Source: Rhodocyclaceae bacterium UBA2271
Lineage (GTDB): Bacteria > Pseudomonadota > Gammaproteobacteria > Burkholderiales > Rhodocyclaceae
DNA length: 64,000 bases
Assembly (NCBI GenBank): GCA_002347405.1
Contig: DDXB01000031.1
Location: forward strand, 69,007 to 133,006
Direction: 5' to 3'
Positions 16,956-24,927 of this stretch are shown here, one piece after another. The notes below the pieces were generated by a model. That model was not told where the DNA came from. It saw nothing but the letters and a program-made list of their open reading frames with translations, and did not search any database. The position numbers were made by a program, and so were the translations under genes. The number at the start of each line of letters is the position of its first letter. Positions within the stretch are counted from its first letter, which is position 1.

Positions 16956-17834
16956 CTATATCTGACGGTAATACTCGACCACGAGGGGGTCCAGCGCCTT
17001 CATTTCGGCCTCCTTCACCGGCAGCAGGCCCTCGTCGCCGAGCGCGGCAATGAATGCGGGCCCGGCAGGGCTGCTTGCCGCAAAACCGATCAGCTGTGCG
17101 GCAAGGGTCGCGGCAAATGGCGCCAGGTGCGGGGCAACATGGTAGATCACGGCAGCAAGTCCCACGGGCAGTGTCTCGAGCACGCGCACCTGCCCTGCCA
17201 GGCCGGCATCGACCTGTTTCAGCGTGGTGCGCGAGACGATCGCCGCGGCCGTTTCGCCAAGCAGCAGGCGATGCAGCGAATTGGCATGCGAATGGGTGAC
17301 GACGATGCGGAAGTCCCGCTCCGGCACCAGGCCATGATCGCGCAGATAGCGCAGGCCGATCACCGCCAGTGCGGCGTGACGGTCGGTAACGGCGATGGTC
17401 TTGCCTTTCAGCGTGGCGAGCGAGATGCGGTGACTGTCGGAGGGGACAACCAGAATCGGTTCGAGTGGCGTTTTGGTCCGGGCGATGGGCAGGAAGCCAT
17501 GCTCGCGTTGGGCGATGCGGGCGAGCAGCATCGAATCGGCGACGATGTCGTAGGCGCCGCTGCGCATGCGCTCCAGATGCTGGGCATAGTCGGGGGCGCT
17601 GACGATATCCACCGGTTTGCCCAGGGTTGCTTCGATCACCGGTATGAGGGGCGCGTAGAGGGCCACCAGGCGCCGTGCCGGCAGATAGGGAATGACGGCA
17701 AACGCCAGGCGGTTGCGCGTGCTGCTGGCAATGACCCCGCGCTGTGTGGCAAAAAGGAGTGCGGTGGCGAGGCCGGCCCGGAGAAAATGGCGCCGGCGGG
17801 TAGCGGTCGCAGGCAATGCGGGGTGATGATCCAT
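16956..17834 (-). CDS. PhnD-like periplasmic binding protein (sensor partner)
   Basis: Binding protein of 292 residues of the phosphate/phosphonate type. It begins MDHHPALPATATRRRHFLRA, whose RRRHFLRAGLATALL resembles a Tat or strong Sec signal. The mature part has FAVIPYLPARRLVALYAPLIP, APDYAQHLERMRSGAYDIVA and DRHAALAVIGLRYL, the usual PhnD-like blocks. I chose the ATG at 17834; the frame stays open for 54 more codons upstream, but that part lies in repeat sequence. No transporter genes are near. Coupling to the following GGDEF-EAL protein suggests a sensory role. Confidence 0.85.
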   Translation of the reverse strand: MDHHPALPATATRRRHFLRAGLATALLFATQRGVIASSTRNRLAFAVIPYLPARRLVALYAPLIPVIEATLGKPVDIVSAPDYAQHLERMRSGAYDIVADSMLLARIAQREHGFLPIARTKTPLEPILVVPSDSHRISLATLKGKTIAVTDRHAALAVIGLRYLRDHGLVPERDFRIVVTHSHANSLHRLLLGETAAAIVSRTTLKQVDAGLAGQVRVLETLPVGLAAVIYHVAPHLAPFAATLAAQLIGFAASSPAGPAFIAALGDEGLLPVKEAEMKALDPLVVEYYRQI

Positions 17835-17925
17835 GAGGTCCTGAGTGTGGCTGGAGCAGGATGGCGATTCAAGCCCGAACTTACCACAGGCGCGACGTTT
17901 CGCAATAAAGTTATCGAAAGAACGG

Positions 17926-18066
17926 CGCAGCGTTTGCGAAGGGCCGCCCCGAGCAACCGCGGCACGCGCCGCCAGGCGCAAGCCGCTCCCCGGCATGAAC
18001 GGGGGCGCCCCCTATTAAACGAACGCAGCGAACAAGCAATAACCCCCCGCAAGGGGGGCGAAAGAG
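17926..18066 (-). repeat. Intergenic repeat, copy B of an inverted pair
   Basis: Reverse-oriented counterpart of 14029-14172. On the plus strand it reads AGCGTTTGCGAAGGGCCGCC, then GAGCAACCGCGGCACGCGCC, and ends with the hairpin CCCCCCGCAAGGGGGG. The middle (GAACGCAGCGAACAAGC) differs from copy A but shares the GCGCAGCGAACAA-type word also found near 22273 and, more loosely, near 20365. Confidence 0.75.
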
Positions 18067-18078
18067 GGCGGGTTTTAA

Positions 18079-18717
18079 TCAGCGCCGCGCATAACTCACG
18101 AATGCAAAGTCGAAGCCCGCCTCGGCACGCTGCTTGGTGCGCGCGGTTTCACGCCAGTCTGCCGGGTCGAATTCCGGGAAGAAGACGTCACCCATGAAGT
18201 CGGCATCAAGTTCGGTTAGTTCCAGCCGCTGCGCCAGCGGCAGGGCGTGGGCATACAGTTCGGCGCCGCCAATGACATAAAGATCCACGCCGGGCCCGCC
18301 ATGTGGCGCCGTCCCGCCAGTCCCGAAAAAGGGATTCCCTTCGGTCACGCCGACTATATTGTCCCCCCACGCTCGCAAAAGCGGCTCGCTGCCCCCCACC
18401 CCCAGCGGGGGTGATCCGGCGTCGGCCTGGGACGGTCCGGCGCCGACTTGTATCGCCTCCTGCAGGGAGTGCACCACCGTGGCACCTTCTGCCGCATAGC
18501 CGGGATCGCGCGTCACCACGATGTTGCGGCGGCCGGGTAGCGGCCGGAAGCGTGCCGGCAGCGACTCCCAGGTCTTGCGCCCCATGATTACCGCATGGCC
18601 GCTGGTGAGCGCCTTGAAATGGCGCAGGTCTTCCGGCAGGTGCCAGGGCAGGGCGTTGCTGTTGCCGATCACGCCGTTCTTCGCGACGGCGGCTATCAGG
18701 GTCAGTCGGGCGCTCAA
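18079..18717 (-). CDS. folA: Dihydrofolate reductase with an in-frame repeat insertion
   Basis: Reduces dihydrofolate to tetrahydrofolate with NADPH, regenerating the cofactor used by ThyA. At 212 residues it is about 50 longer than usual. The N-terminal half is canonical (LTLIAAVAKNGVIGNSNALP, WHLPEDLRHFK, MGRKTWESLP, RRNIVVTRD), as is the C-terminal half (LYVIGGAELYAHALP, ELTELDADFMGDVFFPEF). Residues of about 90-143, between SLQEAI and LYVIGG, are extra and are encoded by dispersed repeat sequence (18289-18450), including VGVTEGNPFFGTGGT. The insert lies in a loop position and keeps the frame. The gene starts 7 bases after glgA stops. Confidence 0.93.
   Translation of the reverse strand: MSARLTLIAAVAKNGVIGNSNALPWHLPEDLRHFKALTSGHAVIMGRKTWESLPARFRPLPGRRNIVVTRDPGYAAEGATVVHSLQEAIQVGAGPSQADAGSPPLGVGGSEPLLRAWGDNIVGVTEGNPFFGTGGTAPHGGPGVDLYVIGGAELYAHALPLAQRLELTELDADFMGDVFFPEFDPADWRETARTKQRAEAGFDFAFVSYARR
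18289..18450 (-). repeat. Composite repeat insertion inside folA
   Basis: About 162 bases (54 codons) with no counterpart in ordinary DHFR genes. One complete long-form element is at 18308-18354 (GCCGTCCCGCCAG, TCCCGAAAAAGGGATTCC, CTTCGGTCAC, GCCGAC). A second degenerate end (GGCGCCGACTTG) is near 18441-18452, with a C-rich/G-rich hairpin (CCCCCACCCCCAGCGGGGG) between them. It looks like two nested or joined elements. Both junctions fall between folA codons. Confidence 0.82.
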
Positions 18718-18724
18718 ATTTTTC

Positions 18725-20176
18725 TCATTTTTTCAACAGGGCGGCATACAGCGCGCAGTAACGTGCCGCCGGCGCGCGCCAGCTGTAATCGCCGGCCATG
18801 GCGTTACGCTGCAGCTGGCGCCAGCGCTTGCTGTCCTGCCAGACTTTTGCCGCCCGGCGGATGGTGCGCATGAGGGCGGCGGGGGTGGCTTCGGCAAACA
18901 CGAAGCCGTTGGCGCTGCCCGTGTTCAGGTTCGCCACGGAATAATTCATGACGGTATCGGCCAGTCCGCCGGTGGCGCGCACCAGTGGTGGCGTGCCGTA
19001 GGCCAGGCTGTACATCTGGTTGAGGCCGCAGGGCTCGAAGCGGGACGGCATGAGGAAGATGTCGGCGCCGGCTTCGATGCGATGCGCCAGCGCCTCGTCA
19101 AAACCGATCCTGACGGCGATATCTTGCGGGTGGCGTTCCGCCAGGTCACTGAAGGTGGTTTCCAGTGTCTTGTCGCCGGTGCCCAGCACCACCAGTTGCG
19201 CCGGCAGCGCGGCGAGCCGGTCGCCCACCGCGGCGACGAGGTCGAGTCCCTTTTGGCTGGTCAGCCGGCTGACGACGGCAAATAGCGGGCAGTCGGTGCG
19301 CTCGGGCAAGCCGAACTGGCGTTGCAGGGCAGTCTTGTTGACGGCCTTGGCGGCCAGGTGGTCGCGGTCGTAGGCAGCGGCCAGATGACTGTCGCTGGCC
19401 GGGTTCCAGACCGTCGTGTCGATGCCGTTGAGGATGCCGGTCAACTGGGTGCCGCGCCGCTGCAGCAGGCCCTGCATGCCCATGCCTTCGGCTTCGGTCT
19501 GGATTTCCCGCGCGTAGGTGGGGCTGACCGTGGTGAGGGCGTCGGTATAGCCCAGGCCGGCCTTGAGAAAGGAGATCTGGTCGTAATACTCGACGCCATC
19601 GATGTGCCAGTCGCCGAGCGACAGGCCGAGTGGCGCGACGGTGTTCGCGGGGAACAGGCCCTGAAAGGCCAGGTTGTGGATCGTCAGCACTGTCGCCGCT
19701 GCGCCGCCCTCGTAAAAACGCAGGTAATAGGGGGCGAGGGCGGTCTGCCAGTCGTGACAGTGCAGCACGGCGGTCTGCCAGTCGAGTGGATTACCGGCGC
19801 CGGCAAGCCGGGCGGCAACGCGCGACAACAGCCCGAAGCGCAAGTGGTTGTCGGGCCAGTCGCGGCCGTCAGGTCCCAGGTAGGGGTTGCCCGGCCGGTC
19901 GAACAGCGCGGGACAGTCGACCAGCCAGAGCGGCAAGCCGTCCGGACTGGTGGCTTCGAACAGCTCGGCTGCCGGCAGGAGGCCGCCCAGCTTGTCCAGT
20001 CGGGCAAGCAGCTTGGCAGCGGGGAAAGCCTTGCGCAATGCCGGATAGCGGGGCGTCAGCACGCGCACGTCGCAACCCGCCTGACGCAAGGCCTGCGGCA
20101 GGGCGCCGGCAACGTCGCCGAGCCCGCCGGTCTTTACCCAGGGGGCGATTTCGGAGGTGGCGAACAGGACATTCAC
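18725..20176 (-). CDS. glgA: Glycogen (ADP-glucose) synthase
   Basis: GT5 glycosyltransferase of about 483 residues that extends alpha-1,4-glucan chains from ADP-glucose. The ADP-glucose site KTGGLGDVAGALPQAL is at the N-terminus. The C-terminal Rossmann domain has VVSRLTSQKGLDL and the catalytic-loop segment MPSRFEPCGLNQMYSLAYG. I chose the GTG at 20176 (reads V/M-N-V-L-F-A-T-S-E-I-A-P-W) because it matches family N-termini; the upstream open frame of 40 codons lies in repeat DNA. It is part of the minus-strand glycogen block and runs into folA. Confidence 0.95.
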   Translation of the reverse strand: MNVLFATSEIAPWVKTGGLGDVAGALPQALRQAGCDVRVLTPRYPALRKAFPAAKLLARLDKLGGLLPAAELFEATSPDGLPLWLVDCPALFDRPGNPYLGPDGRDWPDNHLRFGLLSRVAARLAGAGNPLDWQTAVLHCHDWQTALAPYYLRFYEGGAAATVLTIHNLAFQGLFPANTVAPLGLSLGDWHIDGVEYYDQISFLKAGLGYTDALTTVSPTYAREIQTEAEGMGMQGLLQRRGTQLTGILNGIDTTVWNPASDSHLAAAYDRDHLAAKAVNKTALQRQFGLPERTDCPLFAVVSRLTSQKGLDLVAAVGDRLAALPAQLVVLGTGDKTLETTFSDLAERHPQDIAVRIGFDEALAHRIEAGADIFLMPSRFEPCGLNQMYSLAYGTPPLVRATGGLADTVMNYSVANLNTGSANGFVFAEATPAALMRTIRRAAKVWQDSKRWRQLQRNAMAGDYSWRAPAARYCALYAALLKK

Positions 20177-20417
20177 CGGGGAAGCCTTTCCGCCGGGCCA
20201 ATCCCTCTCTCCAGACCTATCTCCCAGAGGGAGAGAGGAGGCAGGAAGCTTCCCTCTCCCGCTTGCGGGAGAGTGATTGAGGGTGAGGGCTGCCAAGGAA
20301 AGGCGGCACGCGCCGCCGGCGCAACACGCGCATCCCTTGCGACGGTAGTGCCCCGTAATAAGCGAGCGCAGCGAGGAAGCGGGCTTCCTCCCGGGAGGGG
20401 GGATTGGGGGGGGCGGG
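20177..20417. repeat. Repeat-rich spacer between pgi and glgA
   Basis: No gene seen. Contains CCCTCTCCCGCTTGCGGGAG, a well-known kind of dispersed hairpin, the phrase GATTGAGGGTGAGGG, an inverted GGCACGCGCCGCCGGCGC segment, AAGCGAGCGCAGCGAGGAAG, and a C/G-rich hairpin at the right end (TCCCGGGAGGGGGGATTGGG). The GAGCGCAGCGA word is shared with 22265-22280. Confidence 0.6.
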
Positions 20418-22136
20418 TCATGATTTGCATGCCGCGATCAGCCCGGCGGTGGAACTGTCGATGTTGGCAACGGGAATTTTCCCTTCGATCATCGGCAACA
20501 GGGAATTGGCAATCTGCTTGCCGTATTCCACGCCCCACTGGTCGAAGGCGTTGAGGTTCCAGAGTACGCCCAGGGTGAATACCTTGTGCTCATACAGGGC
20601 GACGAGCGCGCCGAGGGTGTGCGGGTCGAGTTTCGGCAACAGCAGTGTTGTTGAGGGTTGGTTGCCGGGAAAGACCTTGTAGGGGGCCAGGAAAGTCGGC
20701 GCTGGCGGGACGGCGGCAGCCAGCTCCGCGCTGGCCTCGGCCGCGGTTTTACCCTGCATCAGCGCCGCGCTCTGGGCGAAACAATTGGCGAGCAGTTTCT
20801 CGTGATGTCCGGCGAGCGGAAAATCGGCTTCGCGACAGGCAATGAATTCGCAGGACAGTGCCCGTCCGCCCTGGTGCAGCAACTGGTAGAACGCGTGCTG
20901 ACCGTTGGTGCCCGGCTCGCCCCAGAGGATGGGCTGGGTCGGGCAGCCCACGAGCTTCCCGTCTCTGTCGGTCTGCTTGCCGAGGCTTTCCATTTCAAGC
21001 TGTTGCAGGTAGCGCGGCAGCAGGCCGAGCGACTCGCTGTAGGGCAACAGCGCGCGGGTCTGCAGGCCGAGAAAATCGGTGTTCCACAGTTCGACGAAGG
21101 CCAGCAGCGCGGGCAGATTTTCCTGCGGTGGCGCGCTGAAGAAATGCTCGTCCATGGCGCGCGCGCCGGCCAGCATTGCGGTGAACTTCTCGAAGCCGAT
21201 GGCCAGTGCCAGCGGCAGGCCGATGGCCGACCACAGCGAGAAGCGGCCGCCGACCCAGTCCCAGAAGGCGAAGGCATTGTCGGGGTCGATGCCGAAGGCG
21301 GCGACGCGATCAAGGGCGGTGGAGATGGCGACAAAGTGACGGGAAACTGCCGCCTCGCCGAGCGCTGCCGTCAGCCACGCGCGCGCGGACGCGGCGTTCT
21401 GCATGGTCTCCTGGGTGGTGAAGGTCTTGCTGGCGATGATGAACAGCGTGGTGCGTGGCGCCAGTCCGGCCAGCGTGGTGGCGAGGTCGGCGCCGTCGAG
21501 GTTGGCCACGTAATGCACGCGCAAATGGGGCAGATGGTGGGCGGCGAGCGCCTGTGTGGCCATGCGCGGGCCGAGATCGGAACCGCCGATGCCGATGCTG
21601 ACGATGTCGCTGATCGGCTCGCCGGTGGCGCTGCGCCAGTGGCCGGAATGGATGGCGTCGCAGAAGCCGCGCATTTTGTCGAGCACCGCATGCACGTCGG
21701 GCATGACATCGCGGCCGTCAACGCTGACCGGGCTGCTGGACTGGCCGAGAAACACGCCGGGCCGCCCCAAGTGTATCTGCCCCCTTTGGGGGGAGAGCGC
21801 CGCAGGCGATTGCGGGGGGTAGCTAAAATTGCGCAGGGCCACATGCAGCACCGCTCGTTGCTCGGTATGGTTGATCGCTGCGCCGGCGCGCATGCGGGCT
21901 ATCCAGCCCGGCACGTCGGCGGTGTGCCAGAGTTCGGCCAGCAGCGACAGCGTCTCTGGCGTGATGCGCTGCTTGGACAGGTCGAGCAGCCAATCGTCAC
22001 CCTGATTCCAGCGCACCGACAGGCGCTGGAAGCGCGTCGGGTCCGCGGCGAACAGGTCGCGCAGATGCCGGCCATGCAGCTCGCCGGCATGTCGTTTCAG
22101 GCCTTGCCAGGCCGCTGAGGACAGAATCGAAGTCAT
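20418..22136 (-). CDS. pgi: Glucose-6-phosphate isomerase with two in-frame repeat insertions
   Basis: Interconverts glucose-6-phosphate and fructose-6-phosphate, linking glycogen breakdown to glycolysis. It has 572 residues from the ATG at 22136; family members are near 550. Family blocks are present: VDGRDVMPDVHAVLDKM, IGIGGSDLGPRM, SKTFTTQETM, GGRFSLWSAIGLP and WNLNAFDQWGVEYGK. Two stretches are foreign. Residues of about 103-136 (NFSYPPQSPAALSPQRG and what follows) are encoded by a G/C-rich hairpin repeat. Residues 475-482 (AVPPAPTF) are the short GCCGAC element. Both keep the frame and lie outside the motifs. Confidence 0.93.
   Translation of the reverse strand: MTSILSSAAWQGLKRHAGELHGRHLRDLFAADPTRFQRLSVRWNQGDDWLLDLSKQRITPETLSLLAELWHTADVPGWIARMRAGAAINHTEQRAVLHVALRNFSYPPQSPAALSPQRGQIHLGRPGVFLGQSSSPVSVDGRDVMPDVHAVLDKMRGFCDAIHSGHWRSATGEPISDIVSIGIGGSDLGPRMATQALAAHHLPHLRVHYVANLDGADLATTLAGLAPRTTLFIIASKTFTTQETMQNAASARAWLTAALGEAAVSRHFVAISTALDRVAAFGIDPDNAFAFWDWVGGRFSLWSAIGLPLALAIGFEKFTAMLAGARAMDEHFFSAPPQENLPALLAFVELWNTDFLGLQTRALLPYSESLGLLPRYLQQLEMESLGKQTDRDGKLVGCPTQPILWGEPGTNGQHAFYQLLHQGGRALSCEFIACREADFPLAGHHEKLLANCFAQSAALMQGKTAAEASAELAAAVPPAPTFLAPYKVFPGNQPSTTLLLPKLDPHTLGALVALYEHKVFTLGVLWNLNAFDQWGVEYGKQIANSLLPMIEGKIPVANIDSSTAGLIAACKS
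20692..20714 (-). repeat. Short GCCGAC element inside pgi
   Basis: In the gene's orientation GCCGTCCCGCCAG joins CGCCGACTTT. It is read exactly in phase as A-V-P-P-A-P-T-F (codons 475-482), just before the conserved APYKVFPGNQPS segment. Confidence 0.8.
21729..21830 (-). repeat. Second-type repeat insertion inside pgi
   Basis: About 34 codons between HVALR and VDGRDVMP that ordinary Pgi lacks. The DNA contains GCCCCCTTTGGGGGGAGAGC, AGGCGATTGCGGGGGGTAGC and CCGGGCCGCCCCAAG. CCGGGCCGCCCCAAGCCGGG is also found between pgi and glgP (near 22192). This type differs in sequence from the GCCGAC family. Edges are estimated by comparison with remembered family sequences. Confidence 0.68.
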
Positions 22137-22326
22137 ACCATCGCCCCCGCCAAGCCGTCCCAGCAACCAGCAGCAACGCAGTCCCGGCGCCGGGCCGCCC
22201 CAAGCCGGGACGGCCCGAGCCGCAGGCGCAATCCGCTCGGCAACATCAACGCAGCGCCCCGTAACAGACGAGCGCAGCGAACAACCGTCACCCCCCTTCC
22301 CCGGGAAGGGGGGCTGGGGGCAACGA
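22137..22326. repeat. Repeat-rich spacer between glgP and pgi
   Basis: No gene seen. Holds CCGGGCCGCCCCAAGCCGGG (shared in part with the insert in pgi), CGAGCCGCAGGCGCAATCCG, GACGAGCGCAGCGAACAA (shared with the 18 kb repeat) and a terminal hairpin CCCCCCTTCCCCGGGAAGGG. The hairpin lies just past the glgP stop and may terminate that transcript or weaken read-through into pgi. Confidence 0.6.
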
Positions 22327-24891
22327 TTACAACCACAGCATCATCCCCATCTCGAAGGGTTGGGTCAGCAGTTCGTGGTAGGGGTAGGCGCGGATGCGAT
22401 AGTCGATCTTGCCGCACATGTCTGGCGTCAGGGTGATGGTGTAAAGGGATTCGCCATGTTCCGGGCCGGGCCCCTGGTAGTCGAGATACAAGCGGCGCGG
22501 CGGCTTTGATTTGGCGTTGGAACTTGGCCGCGCCATGAGCAATTCGACCGCGATGTCGTCCGGCGCGAGATCATCGAGTCGCACCGCTACCTTGAAGTGC
22601 AGGCTGGTGCCGAAGACAATCCGCTTTTCCGGATTGTCGCAGCGGCGCAGGCTGACGTTTGGCCAGGCCAGCCGCACTTTCTGTTTCCAGGTGGCGAGTT
22701 CCTGCGCGGCGGCGAAGTGGTTGGCGCTTTTCACGCGCCACTGATGGTCGGCGGGCGCATAGAACTTGGTGACATATTCACCAACCATGCGCATCGAAGT
22801 GAAGTGCGGCATGATCGTGGCGATCGAGCGCTTGGCCATGTCGACCCAGCCAGGGGAATAACCCATCGGCCCGCGTGCGTAGTAGAGCGGGATCACCTTG
22901 TCCTGCAGGGTTTCGTAAAGCTCGCGCCCTTCTTCCTGGTCGCGCCGCTCTTCATCGTGGATGCGCGAAGCCGGCTTGATCGCCCAGCCGTTCGCGCCAT
23001 TTTCGTCCTGCTGAAAGCCTTCCCCCCACCAGCCGTCGAGCACCGAGAGGTTGATGACGCCGTTGATGCCCGCCTTCATGCCCGAGGTGCCGGAGGCTTC
23101 GAGCGGATAGATCGGATTGTTGAGCCAGACATCGACGCCGGAGACCAGTCGCCGCGCCAGTCGCAGGTCATAGCCCTCGACCAGCAGGAAATGGCCCTCG
23201 AATTCCGGCATCTCCGCGACTTCATGAATGCGGCGGATCAACGCCTGCCCAGGCAGGTCGGCCGGGTGCGCCTTGCCGGCAAAGATGAACAAGACCGGAC
23301 GCTCGGGATTGCAGATCAGGCGTTGCAGGCGGTCAAGATCGCGGAACAGCAGCGCGGCGCGCTTGTAGGTGGCGAAGCGGCGCGCGAAGGCGATCGTCAG
23401 AACATTGGGATTTTCCGGGTCGGCCAGGCGCAACAGGCGGTCGATGTGCGACTGCGAGATCTGGTTGCGCCCATGCTGTTGTGTGATGCGATGGTGCACC
23501 AGATGCAGCATCTGCGCCTTGATCGACTGGCGCACGCTCCAGAAGCTGTGGTCCGGAATGGCGTGGATTTCATCCCAGCAGCGCGGGTCGGTCAGCCGCT
23601 GGCGCCAGGCGGGGCCGAACACGCGGTCGAAGGTGTCGTGCCAGAGGTCAGAGAGGAAGGTTGGCACATGGACGCCGTTGGTGACGTAGCCGATCGGGTT
23701 CTCGGCCGGTTCGATCTGCGGCCACAGACCGGCGCAGATCTCGGCCGAGACGGTGCCGTGGATGCGCGAAACGCCGTTGTGGAAGCGTGAACCGCGGATG
23801 GCCAACGCCGTCATGTTGAAGTCGGGCTGGGTGCCGATGCGTCCCAGCGAAATCAGATCATCGACGTCGCAACCCATGTCGTGGCAGCATTCGAGGAAAT
23901 AGCGGCGGATGGTTTCCTCGGAAAAGTGGTCGTGGCCGGCCGGCACGGGTGTATGAGTGGTGAATACCGTGTTGCTGGCGACCGCCTCGAGCGCGCCGGA
24001 AAAGCTCAGCCCGGTCTGGATCAGGTCGCGGGTGCGTTCGAGGATCAGGAAGGCGGCATGCCCTTCGTTGATGTGCCAGACTGTGGGTTGCAGGCCCATT
24101 TCGGCCAGTGCGCGCACGCCACCCATGCCCAGCACGATCTCCTGTTCGAGGCGCGTGGTGCGGTCGCCGCCGTAGAGTTGGTGGGCGATATTGCGGTCGT
24201 GTGGCGAATTTTCCTCGAGGTCGGTGTCAAGCAGATACAGCGTGATGTGGCCGACGCGGGTCGACCAGACCTTGATCTGCACGGCGCGGCCGGGCATGTG
24301 AATGCTGACCTTGAGGTCGCTGCCGTCGGCGCGCTGCACCGGTGCCACGGGGAGGTCGTCGAAATCGGTGGCGCTGTACAGGGCGTGCTGGTGGCCCTCG
24401 CCGTCGATGCTTTGCTTGAAATAGCCCTGGCGGTACAGCAGACCGACGCCGACGAATGGCAGATTCAGGTCGCTGGCGGTCTTGCAGTGGTCGCCGGCGA
24501 GGATGCCCAACCCGCCGGAGTAGATGGGCAGACTCTCATGGAAGCCGAATTCGGCGCAGAAATAGGCGATCAGCCCGCCAGCGGGTAGTTGCCCGGCGTG
24601 CTCGCGGCCCACGCCATCGTGGTAAGTGTCGTAGGCCGACAGCACCTTGGCGAGCGTACCCAGAAAGACCGTATCTTCCGCGGCCTCATTGAGATGGTGT
24701 TGGTCGATGCGTTTCAGGAAAGCCTTCGGGCTGTGGCCAACCACGCCCCAGAGTTTCTGGTCGAGGCGGGCAAACAGGGAGCGGGTGGGGCGATCCCAGC
24801 TATACCAGAGGTTATTGGCGAGCTCGTCGAGACGAGCGAGTCGCGCGGGAAGCTTGGGGTTGATCTCGAGTTGGAATAATGTACCGGCCAT
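22327..24891 (-). CDS. glgP: Alpha-glucan (glycogen) phosphorylase
   Basis: GT35 enzyme of 854 residues that releases glucose-1-phosphate from glycogen ends using phosphate and PLP. The N-terminal DUF3417-like segment (ARLDELANNLWYSWDRPTRS) marks the shorter 'alpha-glucan family' type rather than the E. coli MalP/GlgP type. Catalytic blocks: YSGGLGILAGDHCKTASDL, HINEGHAAF, TTHTPVPAGHDHF, and the PLP-lysine region EASGTSGMKAGINGV. It sits between a GH57 enzyme and pgi in the glycogen block, fitting conversion of glycogen to glucose-1-phosphate. Confidence 0.95.
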   Translation of the reverse strand: MAGTLFQLEINPKLPARLARLDELANNLWYSWDRPTRSLFARLDQKLWGVVGHSPKAFLKRIDQHHLNEAAEDTVFLGTLAKVLSAYDTYHDGVGREHAGQLPAGGLIAYFCAEFGFHESLPIYSGGLGILAGDHCKTASDLNLPFVGVGLLYRQGYFKQSIDGEGHQHALYSATDFDDLPVAPVQRADGSDLKVSIHMPGRAVQIKVWSTRVGHITLYLLDTDLEENSPHDRNIAHQLYGGDRTTRLEQEIVLGMGGVRALAEMGLQPTVWHINEGHAAFLILERTRDLIQTGLSFSGALEAVASNTVFTTHTPVPAGHDHFSEETIRRYFLECCHDMGCDVDDLISLGRIGTQPDFNMTALAIRGSRFHNGVSRIHGTVSAEICAGLWPQIEPAENPIGYVTNGVHVPTFLSDLWHDTFDRVFGPAWRQRLTDPRCWDEIHAIPDHSFWSVRQSIKAQMLHLVHHRITQQHGRNQISQSHIDRLLRLADPENPNVLTIAFARRFATYKRAALLFRDLDRLQRLICNPERPVLFIFAGKAHPADLPGQALIRRIHEVAEMPEFEGHFLLVEGYDLRLARRLVSGVDVWLNNPIYPLEASGTSGMKAGINGVINLSVLDGWWGEGFQQDENGANGWAIKPASRIHDEERRDQEEGRELYETLQDKVIPLYYARGPMGYSPGWVDMAKRSIATIMPHFTSMRMVGEYVTKFYAPADHQWRVKSANHFAAAQELATWKQKVRLAWPNVSLRRCDNPEKRIVFGTSLHFKVAVRLDDLAPDDIAVELLMARPSSNAKSKPPRRLYLDYQGPGPEHGESLYTITLTPDMCGKIDYRIRAYPYHELLTQPFEMGMMLWL

Positions 24892-24927
24892 GATGATTCC
24901 CGATGTTTTTATGTTTGAGGGTGCATT

